Below are positions 23,237 through 37,590 of a stretch of 64,000 nucleotides of DNA, in pieces. Source of the stretch: Solen grandis (taxonomy: Eukaryota; Mollusca; Bivalvia; Adapedonta; Solenidae); the NCBI GenBank assembly GCA_021229015.1, contig CM037782.1, forward strand, positions 59,569,514 through 59,633,513, in the 5' to 3' direction. Both the position numbers and the translations under genes were made by a program. Under the pieces are notes generated by a model. It was given only the letters and a program-made list of their open reading frames with translations, did not search any database and had not been told where the DNA came from. Each line of letters starts with the position of its first letter. Within the stretch, counting starts at the first letter, position 1.

Positions 23237-26200
23237 ATCTTTACCATATCCAATGATTAATAAAACATTCTTGAGATATGAGAATTCAGTACATTTTGGC
23301 ATGCAACAAAGAGGCATTTTTTTTCCACTCTAGCATTTTATTATTAAAAATCATGTTTTTACTATTAATGTTATTTATAATATTGTAATGAACTGAAATT
23401 ATTTTCTTGGAATCAGAAGTGTGAAGGTCATGGGGGCTGTGAGAACCTAAAGATGTTTAATCTTCTCTTCTGCTACTTAATTTCTGCAAGAACATCTCCG
23501 ATACTTCTTACCAGTTCTAAGATGACTTTATTGTATATCCACCTAATGCCCATTCAAACAGCTTTATAGCCTAATAGGAATAAATGGACAATATACAGTC
23601 TGATTTTTTCCTATGAAGATCCTGTACGAGGCATTTGAGATTCATATGTTGGCTGTCAGATATCGGACTAGGTATTTTTATCTCTTATGCTCAAAACGTC
23701 TCTCTCATACCCGCTCATTGGCCGTTTAGTGCATTGACAGTTACTGACTGCATGTCTAAGCCAGGGATATAATGGAAAAAACGCTTGCGTAGACTTATGG
23801 ATCTTTAGTCAAGTGTGGTCCTAGGTCAGTCACACGCACACAAATTCATCGCGACACCCGGAAAACGAGATCCCCATTATGCCCATTCAGGTTTAATTTA
23901 GCAACACAAATTTGCTCAACTTTATGAATTTTCAATTGGTGAAGTCTGAGCTCTTGTATCTTGACATCCTGACTGAGGGTATTAAATTGTTACATAATTG
24001 TGCTGTAAAAGGATTTCCAAAACTGAATAAAAGGCGGGATCTAAGGATCTAAGGTTGGAGTCAAGTTTTTCCAACACGTGGTTATAAATGTATTTTTCAT
24101 TCTACCTATGAAAATATTTCATATCCTACCTGTGGCTGATGAATGGAGACTTTATAGGGGCTGGGGTAAACAAAATGGTCTGACATTGAAATATTACATT
24201 GTAAAGAAAGTCTCGATAAGCATGGTGAAATTAGGTGTTTAAGAGTCAACAATCCGCACACTGTGGTATGAAAGGGGATTTTAGGGCATAGAAATGTTTC
24301 ATCAAAAATAGCCAACTTTTTACTATAGTCACAATTGAGTTTTAATGGCAGCAAATGTAAAAAAAGTAGTTCTTGAATGATCATTTCTGTTCATTTAATG
24401 TCATTTGGGTGTAAAAAGTCATTTTCCTGACATTTATTCAGATTAAAAAAAAAGCAAATGATTGATTATAATTTTTCTCTTCAATTTGTTCATAATCTTC
24501 TTTTATGACGCATCACATGCGTATAACATTCAGGTAATTAGGTTCATTGGATTAAAAAAAAATATTTTCCCTTCATGGTGAAGAATGAATATTGAACATT
24601 TTTCGGAAGTTTAAGTTTATGGATAGAAAATAGTGTTTAACAGAAACAGAGGTGATTTGTTTCTGAAAATATGGTGTTTAATAAAAGAATGGCTGACACA
24701 TTATGGAAAGGTTGTTCTGTTTCTCATTGCCTAGAACAAAGGCTTAATTGTTGTAAAACTACCAGAACAGCCTCTGATGGGGATGTAACAGTAGACAAGA
24801 TCAATAAAGTCTTCAATTATGAATGAGACTGTGATACCATTGGTGTATTTTTTCCTCCCCAGTTCACTCCCGTTGTACAAAAACTCTCCCTCTTTGACAG
24901 GTTTGCCCCTAGAGGCGAGCAATCAGGGTCCAAGAAGATGTGTTGGATGTCAACTTTACATTAGTACATTGACTGTTCATCCATCAGTCATTTGGAAATC
25001 CTTGGAATGGCCGGATTTGCAATGGGCTGCTTGTTAATTAAAAGCTTTAAAAAAGGGGGGCACACAGAAGAAGACGCATAAAAAATTGAAAGATAATTCT
25101 TTTAAAGCAATGATATTGTCTTCGTGAATGTCTGACAAAGTTCTTAAGGCGTTTTGTGGAATTAAAATTAGTAAAATGCTAGAGTATGACTGTTACGTAA
25201 TAAGAAGCATTGGCTGGAGCTAATGGGGATTTTCCCATACTCTCTTAAAATTAGCTTCCATTAAAAGCTTTTATTCAGACCCAAAGTGCCTATTTCAATT
25301 TGTTTTCATTAAGGCCAGATTGTTTTGACATGCATTTTGTCTGCACTGTCTGAGCTGTCGAGGTACAATGTTAACAAATTAAGCAGGAGCATATGTCAGC
25401 GTGCATAGCACAAAACCAGCATGCTTAGATTTCATTTGCAGTCTTAAGCATTGTCCGCCTGTAAGTTTTCCATAAATGTCTGGGGGTTTTTTTTTCCATT
25501 GGTTTCTTTTGCTGGCTTTGTAAAACTGACAAATTGAAAAAGACTTTAAAACAACGACCAAAATTCAAGCCTTAAAAATAATCTTAATACCATTGGTTTA
25601 ACATTATGGAGCTGATTCTAACCTATCAAAATGAATATCAAGATGTAACGAGATAAATCACATAACCAAAATGATAAAAATGTAAGAGCCCCATTAACAG
25701 GCTGTTCTCTACCTGAACCTAAGAGCATGCATTTAGCAGCAAGAGCATTTCATTCATTTCCGTAGGATCTCTGCGGTCTCATCAAGTATTCTGAAGACAT
25801 GGCAGGGCTGGCTGCATGACTGACTGTCTGCGCCTTCATTTAAACCTTCTTCTATTTCAGTCAACGGTTAATTGACTTGTGTGTTGTGGGGGTAGAACAG
25901 AACAACAAGTTTTAAGTACACTTAATTAATGGTTAATTAACCCATTTGCCATGCTCTGAGACTAGGAAGCTCATGTGGTAAAGCATGAGGAGATTGGGAC
26001 TCTGTCTGAGGACTTGGAAGCTGATCGCTCTAATGATATTGGAGCGATGGATGATACTGCTGGTGATAAAACTCATCCCGGTATTGATTTGGATGATAAT
26101 GATGATGGATGGAGAGACCATAAACATGTGCTCTAGTTTTACCTTTCTTACCTAGGTATTGATTCAGATCACAAACACTGTTGGGTACTGGCTTGGTGTA

Positions 26201-26879
26201 CTCAATCATTGGATAGGTCCTGATACACTATCTGTCTGTCCATCTGTTTGTCTGGTGGGTTCCATGAACAGTTTTTGATGCAACACATATGTTGTTGCCT
26301 CATAGGGTACATCCTTCACAAGGATGCATTTTTTTTTATAGCCCTGTTACATTGAAGGTATTTTAGGTTGGGATATGTCAGTGATATATTCAAGAGTTGT
26401 GTCAAATCCTGCACCCTTTCAGACACCTTAGATGTGAGTTTGGCATTTTTGAGTTACAGCATTGGGTGTTTGGTAAGTTAAATATGCTATTTCCTGTGTA
26501 ACACCATTGCATTCATGGAAACTCCTCGAGGGGATTCCAGGATATTCCTTCAAAATGGGAAATTCAGAATTAAATGCCACAACAAATTTCAAACACCCAA
26601 AGGAATAAAATCCTCTGAGTTCAACTGTTAGAAAAATTGAAGTTTCAGGGAAATTACTTTGTATGTTGTAGACTGGTTTAATTTGTTCTAAATGCAGAAA
26701 GTTTCAATATGAGAGAAAGGTGTAAATCAGTTGTCTGACTCGATTTCCGGATTCATAATTGATGACCAGCATCCTGGCATGCAAGGGAGAAACTTAAATC
26801 ACCGTTGAAACAGACAGCTATTTCTCTTTCACCTCACCCGCAGTTACAATTTTGTATTATGTCATAACAACTTCCACAG

Positions 26880-26916
26880 GAATACGGAGAAAGGGGAATA
26901 CGGAGAAAGGGGAATA
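26880..26916. repeat. 16-bp direct duplication
   Basis: GAATACGGAGAAAGGG occurs at 26880-26895 and again at 26896-26911, followed by a partial third GAATA. Confidence 0.85.
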
Positions 26917-27550
26917 TGGTTTTGTCATGCAAACCAATCTTTTTGTTTCAAGAAAGTCTTAGCTTCAAGACATTGTATGGTGTAGCTTTTGTTGTCATCA
27001 TCACAGCATATCACAAATCAAACTTGTGGGGAGCGATCCTCACCCTCTCTCTCTCTGACACTTGGAAAGCTGGCAAGACTAAGTCTGCATACAAAAGTCT
27101 GTTAATCCCCTCACAAAAGAGTGCCGTGTATTTGTTTAAAGCCGCTTTATTGATCTCAGTTTTTTACAGGGAAGCCAGATTCCTGACTGTTTTGTAAATT
27201 GTTTTTCTATGCAGATTAGTTTGGTTGCATAGCTTACTAAGACAGATAAGCATCATTTGTTATGGTAAATGTCCCTTTTATGGTACTGTTTAATCCGTGA
27301 TGCGTCTTACATATCGGTGTTTTATCATACAAGTAATGCTCAGAAAAGGTGTTGAGGAGAAATGTTTGCGTGAAAATGTTAGATACTGTAGAGCTTGGTA
27401 TTCGATTATTTTGATAGATTTTTTTTTATTCACTTATTTATAATGGTGAACATGACCTTGGCATTGTTTCCGTACTTGTAATTGTTATGGAAGTTGCTAG
27501 GAATTTCATTACAAACGTAGGAGTTTTACAGAATATGTAAACGTGTTATG

Positions 27551-27650
27551 ACTGTGGTTTGAATTAGCAATAAAATGCAAATTAGATTAGCATTAATTCA
27601 CAGTTTATTGCCTCGTTAGCAATGAAATATAATTAATTGGCTCATATTTG
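27551..27650. promoter_or_regulatory. Possible POU/homeodomain-site cluster
   Basis: A perfect octamer ATGCAAAT (27575-27582) lies inside a run of homeodomain-type cores: GAATTAGC, ATTAGATTAGCATTAATTC, CGTTAGCAATG and ATAATTAATTGG. The spacing resembles animal enhancers, but such motifs are frequent in AT-rich DNA, so this is only a suggestion. Confidence 0.25.
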
Positions 27651-28700
27651 ACAAACTTGAATGTGTAAGGAGGTAAAGTATACCTTATGTATTTAAATTT
27701 GTAAAACATGATTGATACAAGAAAATTTTTTAGGATAAAATAAATTAATTGTGTGAGTTAATGTAATCTATTTATGTTAAAAAGATGATACTAAAAAGTA
27801 AAAATTTGAAAGATTGTGAAAATCAAGAAAAAAGGAAAGTAGTTATAGTTTTTGGATGTCTGTCAAATTACTCAAATTTGAGATACAAATCAAGAGTATA
27901 ATAAAGTATCAGAAGCAGGTAATGTAGAAGAAATATCAGATGTTCTATTTTGAGAATTGAAGGAGAGCTTTGAAATAAAAAAGAATGAAAAAACCCCATC
28001 AAAATAACTTAAGATTTGTTCAGGGTAAATGCATGTCAGCCATCCACGTCAGCCATCCATGGCATCGTTTAGCAGGAAACACAAAGCTTTATTGAGAGAT
28101 TTAACACTGGCAGGCGGTTCATTCCAGGATGAGTCTTTATTGCAGTAATGGTTCATTCCTCCCTAGTCAAGTAGATCAGTGTCACTGCCAGCAGGCCAGG
28201 TTCAGACCTGTGAAATTTAAAGCCAGTCTCAACTCAGACAGGACATTAAAAAACACATTTGGGGTGTTGATCTGCTTCCAATCAAAATAATGTTACTTGC
28301 AGACGTCATTTCACTGCATATCAGTCATAAGTGAGATTTTTGCAATATAATAATATTTACTGCATCACTCATTGACAGTTCCGTTTTTAATAGTTTCTTT
28401 CGTCATTAAGATAGTGCATACACCATTACACTGGAGAGTTATGGCCGCGGAAAATTGCAGTTAAATTCCGAAACACATCATGCACACAATCTCTCTGATA
28501 GACTTTACTCCGTAAGATATTAGTTTTTATGGTGAGGTAAAAATGGGAACTTCTAAATGTTGCTGTCATCTTCAGTATTTTATTTTTTACATTTTCTTCT
28601 GAGAATAATTTTCTTCTAGGAGATAAATGAAATATGCGACGTTTTATTGTCTTTGATATCCAATGCTTTCCTCTCTGATCAGACTAAAATAGATATGGTA

Positions 28701-28800
28701 NNNNNNNNNNNNNNNNNNNNNNNNNNNNNNNNNNNNNNNNNNNNNNNNNNNNNNNNNNNNNNNNNNNNNNNNNNNNNNNNNNNNNNNNNNNNNNNNNNNN
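28701..28800. other. Assembly gap (100 N)
   Basis: Exactly 100 N, a conventional placeholder, so the true size is unknown. The gap is not associated with any of the repeats described here. Any open frame crossing it is an artefact. Confidence 0.99.
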
Positions 28801-31800
28801 TGGTACATACACATGATGTGAAATGATGTCCTCTGCTTGAACCCATGAAGCCGTGCAAGTAAAGTTGAAATGTTAGATCTAGAAAAATATGAGGAATTTT
28901 TCTGGGTTTTTTTTCTTCTTTTGTTTTTCAAGACCAATATCCCCAGTTCCTTAACAATCATTAGATTGGCACCCTGACAATTATTTGAGCAGGAATCTAT
29001 ACTCAATTTAATTTAAAAGTTAATTTCCAAGATTTACAATGTATTTTACATTGGACATATGAAGTTTTCAATAAAATAATTATAAATTTTGATTATGATC
29101 ATAAGCCCTTTTAATGAATGCATATCATTCAGATCTGTATAAAATTTGTTTATTATTTTTCTTGTAAAATCTCACCACAACTCCATGTGGGACTGGGCTC
29201 ATTAAAAAATGATAAGCAGATAATTGTGTTTGTAATTTTTTATCAGGATATTTTTTTTTTCTAAATATAATTCATTATTATTGAATGTTATATAAAACCT
29301 CAGCTCAGTGATCATAAAAACACTTTACAGCATTGTAAAATTGATTTTTTTTATAGTGACAGGTTTTAGTATTGATTAAATGAAGTTGTTATTTTTTCTT
29401 ATTCTGTATTTGTTTACATTATCTTTGTGTATTTTAACAGGCTTTTGTTTGATGGCTGACTTTCCTGTACTTAATTTTCATGGCTCTTCCTGTTAATTTT
29501 TTTATTTCATTTTTTAATGAAATTCAATGTTCAGTAACCATGAAAATGTAATGACTTGCAATTAAATGGTGATGAAAACTGTTCTCTAAGGGGGAATTGT
29601 AAAGCATTTACAGACATTACTTTCTCTCTCTGGAAATGATTTTAAGTCATTACTAATGATTATCATTTTATGATATCGTATTTTGGATTTTGATTTTTTT
29701 TGTCAGCGTTTTTTTAATCAGGTTTTTTAAAAAGAATTTAGAATTGTAGTTTTATTGTCCTAAATAACAGTTTGTTTATAAAATGACATGCTACAAAAAT
29801 AATGACAAAATGTATCACAATTTCCCTCAAAAACTTCTTTAAACTATGTATTCAATAGTGTATTATAATTTTCTTTGATTTCTCAAAAGATAAAAGCTAA
29901 AAAGTGTTAAAAGGAAATATTACATACATGCAGTGTTTTGCTGTTCTATATTACATGAAAGCAAGATGGCCATTCTAAACCAATGCATTTCACATGGCCA
30001 TGCTGCATTTTTACAAAAGGATGTGTGGATAAATGTTTCACACCTCTTGAAGCAAATATTTGTCGCCTCCTTCTGCATACAGAGTGACTTCAAAGGGCTT
30101 GAACAGGAAGGTAGGCTTACCTATTTCCATCTAGGTAAATCCCCTGTTAAGTACTGTCCAGTCTGTTTACTTAAGTAAGTGATAAAATCATAAAGGAAAT
30201 TACCTACCATAAAGCAGTTGGAGTATCAATTTTAACAGTTTTAGAGATTGGCCCATTCTATCAACATGTGTATGTAAGCAATACTTCTGGCCTAATGATA
30301 ATAAAAGTGGAGAAACCACTCCAGGATATTTTGATAAGTTAGAGTACTAAATAAAGCCTAAAGTGTTTGTGGACATGACCTATCTGATGTCTATTAGACT
30401 TTATCTACCATATCTAGATAGTAAAGAAACTGGAACAAGCGTTTCACCTTGGTTCATACCCTTTTTTCTTTATAAAATGTCTACAGAAAGTGTGAGGCAC
30501 ATGGCAAACAAGAGGTTAAAGGCATTTTAACATTCTTAGATTAAAAGAGTTTAGAGCCAATCAGTAAATCTGAGCCAGGTCCACTGCAGGTGAGTCCCTC
30601 GTAAGCTTTCCCTATTTAGCTGGTTATTTAGAGGTGTACCTTATATTTGATGTACGGTCATAAAGGTGAAAGAACAGGAAGGACATTTATGGGCCTTAAA
30701 TCTAGCCAAACTGGCAGCTGATGGTTTTCTATTATGGGGATACTTAGTAACTGTAATGTTATAGTGTGAGGAGTTAACAGATAGAACTTTCTCTAGGAAT
30801 TCTATTTATGAAGAGTTGGTACAATTTATTAAGTCGGAACAATTCATTAAGAGATGAAGCAAGATACTGAATATGATATGGCATTGAAGGAGATCGCACA
30901 TGAGTGGGAAGCTGTGTTGGATGAAGTAGCGGACACTTGTGAAGTGTCACTGAGGGACAGGTTGTAGTTATGGTGATTAACAATCTGGGTAGACTGGTTG
31001 ACACTGATTGATAGCATTTGGTGTATACAGTCAGACAGGCAGGGGACCAGTCCAGAATTTTGAGCGACTCAGTCTCCGCTAGGGAGATTTAAACTGTAAG
31101 CTGGTTAGGTCCAACACCATTGTATTGTCATCAGTCAAACATGGAGGTTTGTAAGAGGATTGTTCCTATGGTAACAAAACACCAGGCAATTGGTCAGTGA
31201 TTGGATCAGATCAGGGTGATTGGTTTTGTGATTGGATAAAAATATTGACTGGCTTTTAATAACAAAAGAGTTTTACTTACTATTGTTAAGTCAGATATAT
31301 GTGATGTTAAATTGACCCCTGATTTATGGGAAGTCTTTATTGGAAACAGCAGGGAGTCTGGCCTGGGGCTTGATTCTTCACAAGGGATTTAGCCCTGTTT
31401 GGCCCCTACTGTGTGCGGGCCTTAATTAACTGATATAGGGTGCAGATAAGAGAAAGCCTATTATTTATTCAGCATCGGCCATGCAGCTCTCATTACAGAA
31501 GTGAAAGATAAGTGGACAAGTGATAGTGTTGTAATAGGTGGTATAAGGTCAGTTCTGATACATGCTGGACAGCTGATGGATTACTGGGTCACTTGAGACC
31601 AGAGGGCTGGGCTTATTAGTAATGATGCAACCTGACATATTGTTGTATTGACAACATAACAGAACTGACAGTGAAGAGGAGGATATAGGAAAAAAGATCT
31701 GTGCTGATATTATTGTAATAATACCTATACTGTGTCAAATTAAGATGTTTGTAGTTTGTAATTAAGATTTAATTTTTTTTTGGTGATTTATGATTTAGAT

Positions 31801-33263
31801 TTTTCTTGATAACGTAGGCCAGAATTCAGTTCAGAAGTATAAGGACATTTTGAGGAATGAATGGGATGTTATGACATTCATTCAAGGTATGCAGATGTGG
31901 TCTGACCCTGTTGGAGATGCATGTTACTTGGCGACGGTAATGGACTGATTTACTGTATATGTTGACAATTTCATGCAATGTGCCATTTGTTGTAGTATAT
32001 TTCTACATGTTTATGTTGACATTAATGGAATAAAAAAGAATAAGGACAAAGTGTGGATGTGCTAGAGGCTTATACGCCCATCATGGCAACAGATTTTATT
32101 GATGACCTGATGCCATAGGTGAAACAGAAAAAACTCTCATTGGAATTTACAGTCAGAGGAGATAGTACATTATAGGATTGTGGTATGAACACTGGGAATT
32201 AATTGTTGTTTTTGAGACGGTAAAACAGGTAAAAAAAACATGGTGAAAATAGAAGGCATTGACTACAATCCATTCAGGTTTGTGACTTATTTTTTTTTAA
32301 AGAATATTTTTTAATACTTTTCTGCTGTTTTGTTGTTGTTGTCTTCTATCGATATTGATTTAATAACAAAAATGTTCAAATAATGTATTTTTTATGTATC
32401 TGATTTAAATTGCTAGATTAAACTGCATATAAAAACTTATTAAATATTGAATATATAGAAGAAAAAGGTCAAAGTCATTCAAAGTGTCTGAACTTTTTAT
32501 TAAGGTAAAGTCATAGAAATATGAGAATAAATCTCTATATACTTTTAAGCAGTTCATAATTATAAATCAAGTGGCATATGAAAATTAAATTAACAAATTA
32601 AGGAGTGTTTCTGAGTATGTATGAACACCCATATTGTTTCCAGGGTTTATGTTCCAAGCATAGGCAGGAAGCCTCAGCCCGTAGGGGACAATAACGAGTT
32701 AACTTTATTGAAACAAAGTTTGTAAGAGCTGGATGCTTCATTCATAACTGCAGCACCGGCTGGTGATGCGGTAAATGCCAATACTGACATTGAGTAATTA
32801 GCCTTGTATACTCAGATTTATTGGTCTAATAAAGCAATGAAAATGTGTTAATTACAAGCATGATGCATGATCATGGTAACAAAAGTGCATAGTTGTGGGT
32901 GTTTATGGTTATGATGCCTTTGATCTTGATGAAGTCGATATTGACACAGTTTCTACTGAACTTAAGTTGCAACAGTTGGTTGTAGCGTAGAGATCAATGA
33001 ATCATATGTTGTTTACATGGTTAATAGGCATGCATGCAGTAAACAATTGAAATACGTGATTTCATGCTGTGATAGACAAAGGTTAAGCTGTATTAAAAAC
33101 TTAAAACAATTATAAGTAATAAAAGTTTTTATAGTGTTAAAATTGATGCAAAACAAACCACTTAAAACCTGAACAGCTTGGTACTTTGTTCTTTATTGAT
33201 CTAAAAATGGTTTTATAGTCTTTTCTATTTAATTGGTCTTTTTCATCATTAATAATAGGTCTT
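28801..33263. other. Non-coding stretch
   Basis: No supported exon in about 4.4 kb. Two splice-like sites were examined: a 28-nt candidate at 30083-30110 (after CTTCTGCATACAG, before GTAGGC) and a strong donor CTGCAG/GTGAGT at 30591. Neither has a convincing partner. Confidence 0.4.
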
Positions 33264-33505
33264 TTAACCCTTTCCCTCATAGAGGAAACCATGAAAAGAC
33301 CTATGCGAACAACATAAAACCAGATCAGCCTGCGAGTAACTCGCAGGCTGATCAGGTTTTATGCTGTTCGCTGCTCCTCAGTGGTCTGGAAATGAGGATT
33401 TTGTAATTAAATTTGGTAAGGTTTAACTGTGGTTTTCTGCAGATCAGGCTTTATGTGGTACCTATTGAGTGCGTCAAAATGAGTCTATATGAGGGAAAGG
33501 GTTAA
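33264..33505 (+). mobile_element. MITE family A, copy 6
   Basis: TTAA at both ends (33264-33267 and 33502-33505), termini CCCTTTCCCTCATA and TATGAGGGAAAGGG, and a full hairpin with one arm change (GCGAACAACATAAAACC). With copy 4 it is the best preserved member of the family. Confidence 0.95.
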
Positions 33506-36500
33506 CTAACTTTTATGCATTTAAAAAGACAGCCTACTGGATTGAATGAATCAGTAAAGTAAGAAATGTTAAAACTGATCTAGCTGTTTATTCAAAACAT
33601 TTAAAGATGTTTTTGTTCTAATAAAATCGGATGCTCAAGAAAGGAAGTTTATTTGTGGTCTAACTGCATGACTAATGGTTTGTTTATCTCTTGCCACACA
33701 CCCATATTATATTGTTGGTCCTTTTCTTAATGCATTTCCTATATTGCAAACATTAATTAAATGAAGGAAAACTATTATATCTTTTTTGGGTTGTTAAACT
33801 TTTTCTTGCAGCCAACCACTCAAATGCGGTCCATGCTTCATTGTAGCATTTTTGGTGTTGTAATATTCAAAATGCACGCAATGGCTATATTTCCTGGCTT
33901 TCTTAAGCTTATCTTTTCGAAGTTAAATTTAAACAGTAGTAAAACTTTATGGGAACCTAAAAATTGTGAAGTGGAATTGCATTTTATGATTGACACAGAT
34001 ATAAACTGAAACGTCTTTATTGCTAATACTGCTATTTTATGGATGAAGTATTTAATACACAGATGCAGCTTTCTTCCCCTGCGACATGTGTTGTGTGTTA
34101 GAGGAGGTTTTCTGTTTACAGTTATAATTCAACTCCCCTTTTATCCCATTAGCATTAATTGATTCCACTAAGCATGCAGTAGATATCTGGATTTCCTTGC
34201 ATCACACTGCTATCAGAGTCTACTGCTCTGCTATGGGGGTCGCAAATTGGTTGTAATTTGGTGAACTGTCAGTTGGTAGGTCGAGTGCTTCAGAGCTATC
34301 ATGGTGATCATCTTTTGTAGCATGGTGGCTGTAGGTTCAACCAGACCCAGGGGAAGGGAGATAAAGGCGGCAGCAGGTCACAGGGGTTGATAGCGAGGTT
34401 GTGACCTAATTACTCAACAATACTCGATTGGTTCTAAAGGTTCCAACCATATCATTTAGGTCAATCAAAGATGCCCTCTGTTGTTTCATACTCCCAGAGT
34501 TTAATCAATTTGCAAGTATGAAACAAAATGTTATGAAAATTTTAAGAGTTATTTATGGCAAATATACAATCACTTTGAACTTAATGTTTGTGTTTATTTG
34601 AGGCAAAAGAATAAGTTCCTTTGATTCTTTTGGTGTTATCATATAGGTAAATGGAAAAAGATTTAAATTTGTAAATACAAAATTATAGAGACCATCAAAA
34701 AGATTATATTGTAGATAATACCATTAAAATAAGTCCTGAAACAGTTCATTATTTCCCTAATTACAAAATACCTTTTTTAAGCTTATTATATTCATTTATT
34801 GCATTCATTTGCATATAGAGTTTTCTATCTATAGTTCCATTAAAATGAAGTGTATTACATCTGGTTCATTGCTAAAGAGAATCCTTGATAATGTAGTTTC
34901 ATACTGGGATCATATCACTTCTTACAGATGAGTAAAATCAACAATCCATGTGTAAACCTCATCTTGTTTTATTTTCTGCCTGACATCATGGCATCATTGT
35001 GGACAAACATTTTGATAGAAGATTGAAAATTTATGAGACACAGAACATATTGGGAACAAGCCCTGGGGCTAATCAATAATTAATCTTTCAAGCCAATGGC
35101 TGGCATGTTCTTGTAGTGCAAATTTCCTGGGTGTTTTTCTGTGTCAATGGCAGAGAGTATTTAGCATAAGAGGAAGTAAAGGAATGTAGTGGAATTATGG
35201 GAAAGGGGAGCTTGGTCTCTTGGGAGCTTGGTGTATCAATAATGCATTGACAAGCTTCTATGTGATCCTGCATGATTATTGGACATCTTTACAGGGATAT
35301 TGAACCCTCTTAAGGTCTTTACAAGGTCATGATTGAAAGAAAAAACAAAAGTGTAACCAATATGGAAATTAGACCGTTTATAGTTTGTTTTGGTTCTTGC
35401 TGGTTATCAAATCCATATGATTTCTGGATGCAAATAGGGTCACATGTCAGTTATAAACATGGTTTTGCATACGCTTTTGATGCAGCATTGTAAATGAATC
35501 AAATGATGTTAAATATTTGACACTGGTATATGGACAGGCTGGTTTTTATCACAAGCTAATCATAGTGCACACAAAGTTTTTGTCATTTCATCCACATTCA
35601 ATTCTGGGCCATTGATGACATGAAAGAAAACTTTGATATATATAACATTTCAAATATGCCTATGCATTAATACACAAGCTATTTGCTTAGAATTGGAACC
35701 ATTTGAAGTTAATATGTTCAACAATATGTACATGCAGAAATATGTAAATTATGTATTCAAATATGAGACACTATGCACAGTATACAGTCCTGAAGACATT
35801 GACTCTTCCTATTGCCCTAAAAGCAGAGTCTGGAGGGTCATGTTTATAGTCTGGTCTAGTTTGTTGTCAGGATGGACTGTATAAATAAATATATGTATAG
35901 TTTCTTCAACATTCTTCACACCTAGGGAATCGTAAATATGAAGTACCAGCCAAGGTATGGCACTTCTGTTTGGGAGAGGCTTTGTCTTGCATATTGACCC
36001 GATACTCTGCTGATATTCTGGAGGTTCATATCCAGAAGTGATATTACAGGAATGATGGTTTTTCATCATTGATTGTCCATTCTTGCAGGCCATCCTGTGT
36101 CTTCTAAATTGTCCCAATAAGTATATAGAAGTCATTATGACCCGCATATCTGTCTGGCCTGAGACCGCTGTCAGAGAATGGTGCGATCTTTTAAGTTCAT
36201 CGCAGTATTGAAAAAAGCTATATATTGGGCCAAATCTCACTAGGAAGTCCACTCTTTGACTGGCATAAGCTTTTTTCTCAATGTAACATTTTTTTAAAAC
36301 ATATGGCGAGGATATAGATTTAGTGTCAACGGATAGGGTAGCTGTCTTTGAAACGATTTGTTTCTTTGATGAATTGCTTATTTCTTTTTATCTCGAAACA
36401 CCCAAGCAAATCCACTTAATCCAATGGTTTTGGGAGCAGAAAGATAAAATGTAAGAGAAACAATTGTTACTTTAAAGTGTCCTGGTAACTAGATGGGTCA

Positions 36501-37232
36501 CAGGTATTTCAATCTGCGATAATTCTTTGCGATCGCTGTTAGGCTGCTAGCAAGTGACATGGCTCAACTCTTTATTCCCTGTACCTCTTTAAACCAAAGT
36601 TTGTATTAGTGGTTATCTCCCTTGATTTAGTTTTACCAAAATCACAAGATAGGGTTTCAAAGTGATGTGCTTTTTTCCTGCTAAAATATTTTTTTAATTC
36701 AGTTTTTTCTTTTTCTGTTGTAAAGGAATATTAATATCTTAATCAGATCTGTTGCATATTAGATAAAAAAAATAAAAATAAATCCCATGTGGAATAAATT
36801 GGATGAATTATGATTCTGTTGGGGATGGAGACTGAAGAGCCATGGGTAATGAAAGGTGACAGCAGAAAGTTTGCTTCTTGTGTCTGCTGCAGGAGTGGCT
36901 TGTTTGTTTCACAAAGGGACCTTGTTCTCCATTACAACAGCAACAGATTATTTACGACTTGGGAAATTGAACTTTACAACTAATCCTGTTGCTCATTTCA
37001 GCCAACACTCCATGAAAACCCTAACAAAACAATTTTACAATATTTATCAAAGCTGATGAAAGTTTGGGGTTTTGCTGTAATCTGCCTGAAGTACATTGCA
37101 GTTCCTCTGACAGATGCTTTATCTTGCTCAAGTAGAGGTGCTTGGTTGTCTCCAAGGAGCCCGAGATCTAGCTCTTGTATATCTTTTTCCTTACCTTGGT
37201 CCCTTCCTGTTAGTTTTCTTAGGTTGGCCTCA
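33506..37232. other. Non-coding stretch
   Basis: No supported gene. The longest open frame of the window (35809-36252, - strand, 147 codons) lies here. It shows no recognisable domain, no signal peptide and no splice logic, and its composition equals the surroundings, so it is treated as chance. Confidence 0.4.
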
Positions 37233-37590
37233 TTCAATCCTTCACAACATATAAAGCTATTTTGACACATTGGCAAACAGAGCAGAACCAGCCCACGTTC
37301 AGTTACCCGTTAAAGTCCATAACATCAGTGTTTGTATCCACGTTGTATCATAGCGTATAGAGTGTAAGCTGGGGACCAAATCCTTAACAGTTGTGAGCAT
37401 TATGGTTAAAGTGAATGCAGTCCAGATCTGTTCAGAGTCTGGGTCTCCACAATATTGTAGTCAGATTCTATATAGTCTGCATGGTAAAGAAAAATCCACT
37501 GTTTCATACATATACCATCCATTTCAAGTTCAGTTAATTGATATCCATCAAGTCATACATTTGTATATGAATATTCATCAGTTATTGAGT
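37233..37590 (-). mobile_element. MITE family B remnant, interrupted
   Basis: The left part (37233-37292) matches the end of copy 1: CAACATATAAAGCTATTTTGA, then CATTGGCAAACAGAGCAGA. After about 120 bp of unrelated sequence the right part (from about 37420) resumes with AGATCTGTTCAGAGTCTG, AAAGAAAAATCCACTGTTTC, CATCAAGTCATACATTTG and ATGAATATTCATCAG. The original ends are eroded. Confidence 0.6.

Larger units (their letters stand above)
21907..28700. other. Long non-coding stretch up to the assembly gap
   Basis: Nearly 7 kb with microsatellites but no supported exon. Several open frames (22592-22962, 24106-24384, 24731-25037, 26916-27197) have no recognisable domain. On the - strand, 24132-24162 could be a 31-nt exon between CCCCAG and GTAGGA, too weak to call. 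Probably large intron or intergenic regulatory DNA. Confidence 0.4.

Noticed and set aside
25931..25960. TTAACCCATTTGCCATGCTCTG resembling the left end of MITE family C
   Set aside because: No matching right end or internal block follows; the similarity is too short.
26157..26218. Possible - strand exon ending CCTAG/GTAAGA
   Set aside because: Open for only about 20 codons, with no pyrimidine-rich acceptor.
28644..29006. 120-codon open frame spanning the N run
   Set aside because: It is an artefact of reading through 100 N.
30083..30110. 28-nt microexon between CTTCTGCATACAG and GTAGGC (+)
   Set aside because: Good acceptor but far too short to judge coding frame, and no partner exon.
30541..30600. 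Strong donor CTGCAG/GTGAGTCC (+)
   Set aside because: No acceptor with a pyrimidine tract gives an open frame into it.
34320..34350. tRNA-like GTAGGTTCAACC block
   Set aside because: Does not fit an intact B box; no A box or cloverleaf could be built around it.
35809..36252. 147-codon open frame on the - strand, the longest in the window
   Set aside because: No recognisable domain, composition like its surroundings, no splice or promoter context; lengths like this occur by chance in 64 kb.
36998..37276. 92-codon open frame on the - strand with protein-like composition
   Set aside because: Its start lies within a decayed family B MITE (from 37233), and the internal CCAAG/GTAAGG site leaves no sensible exon.
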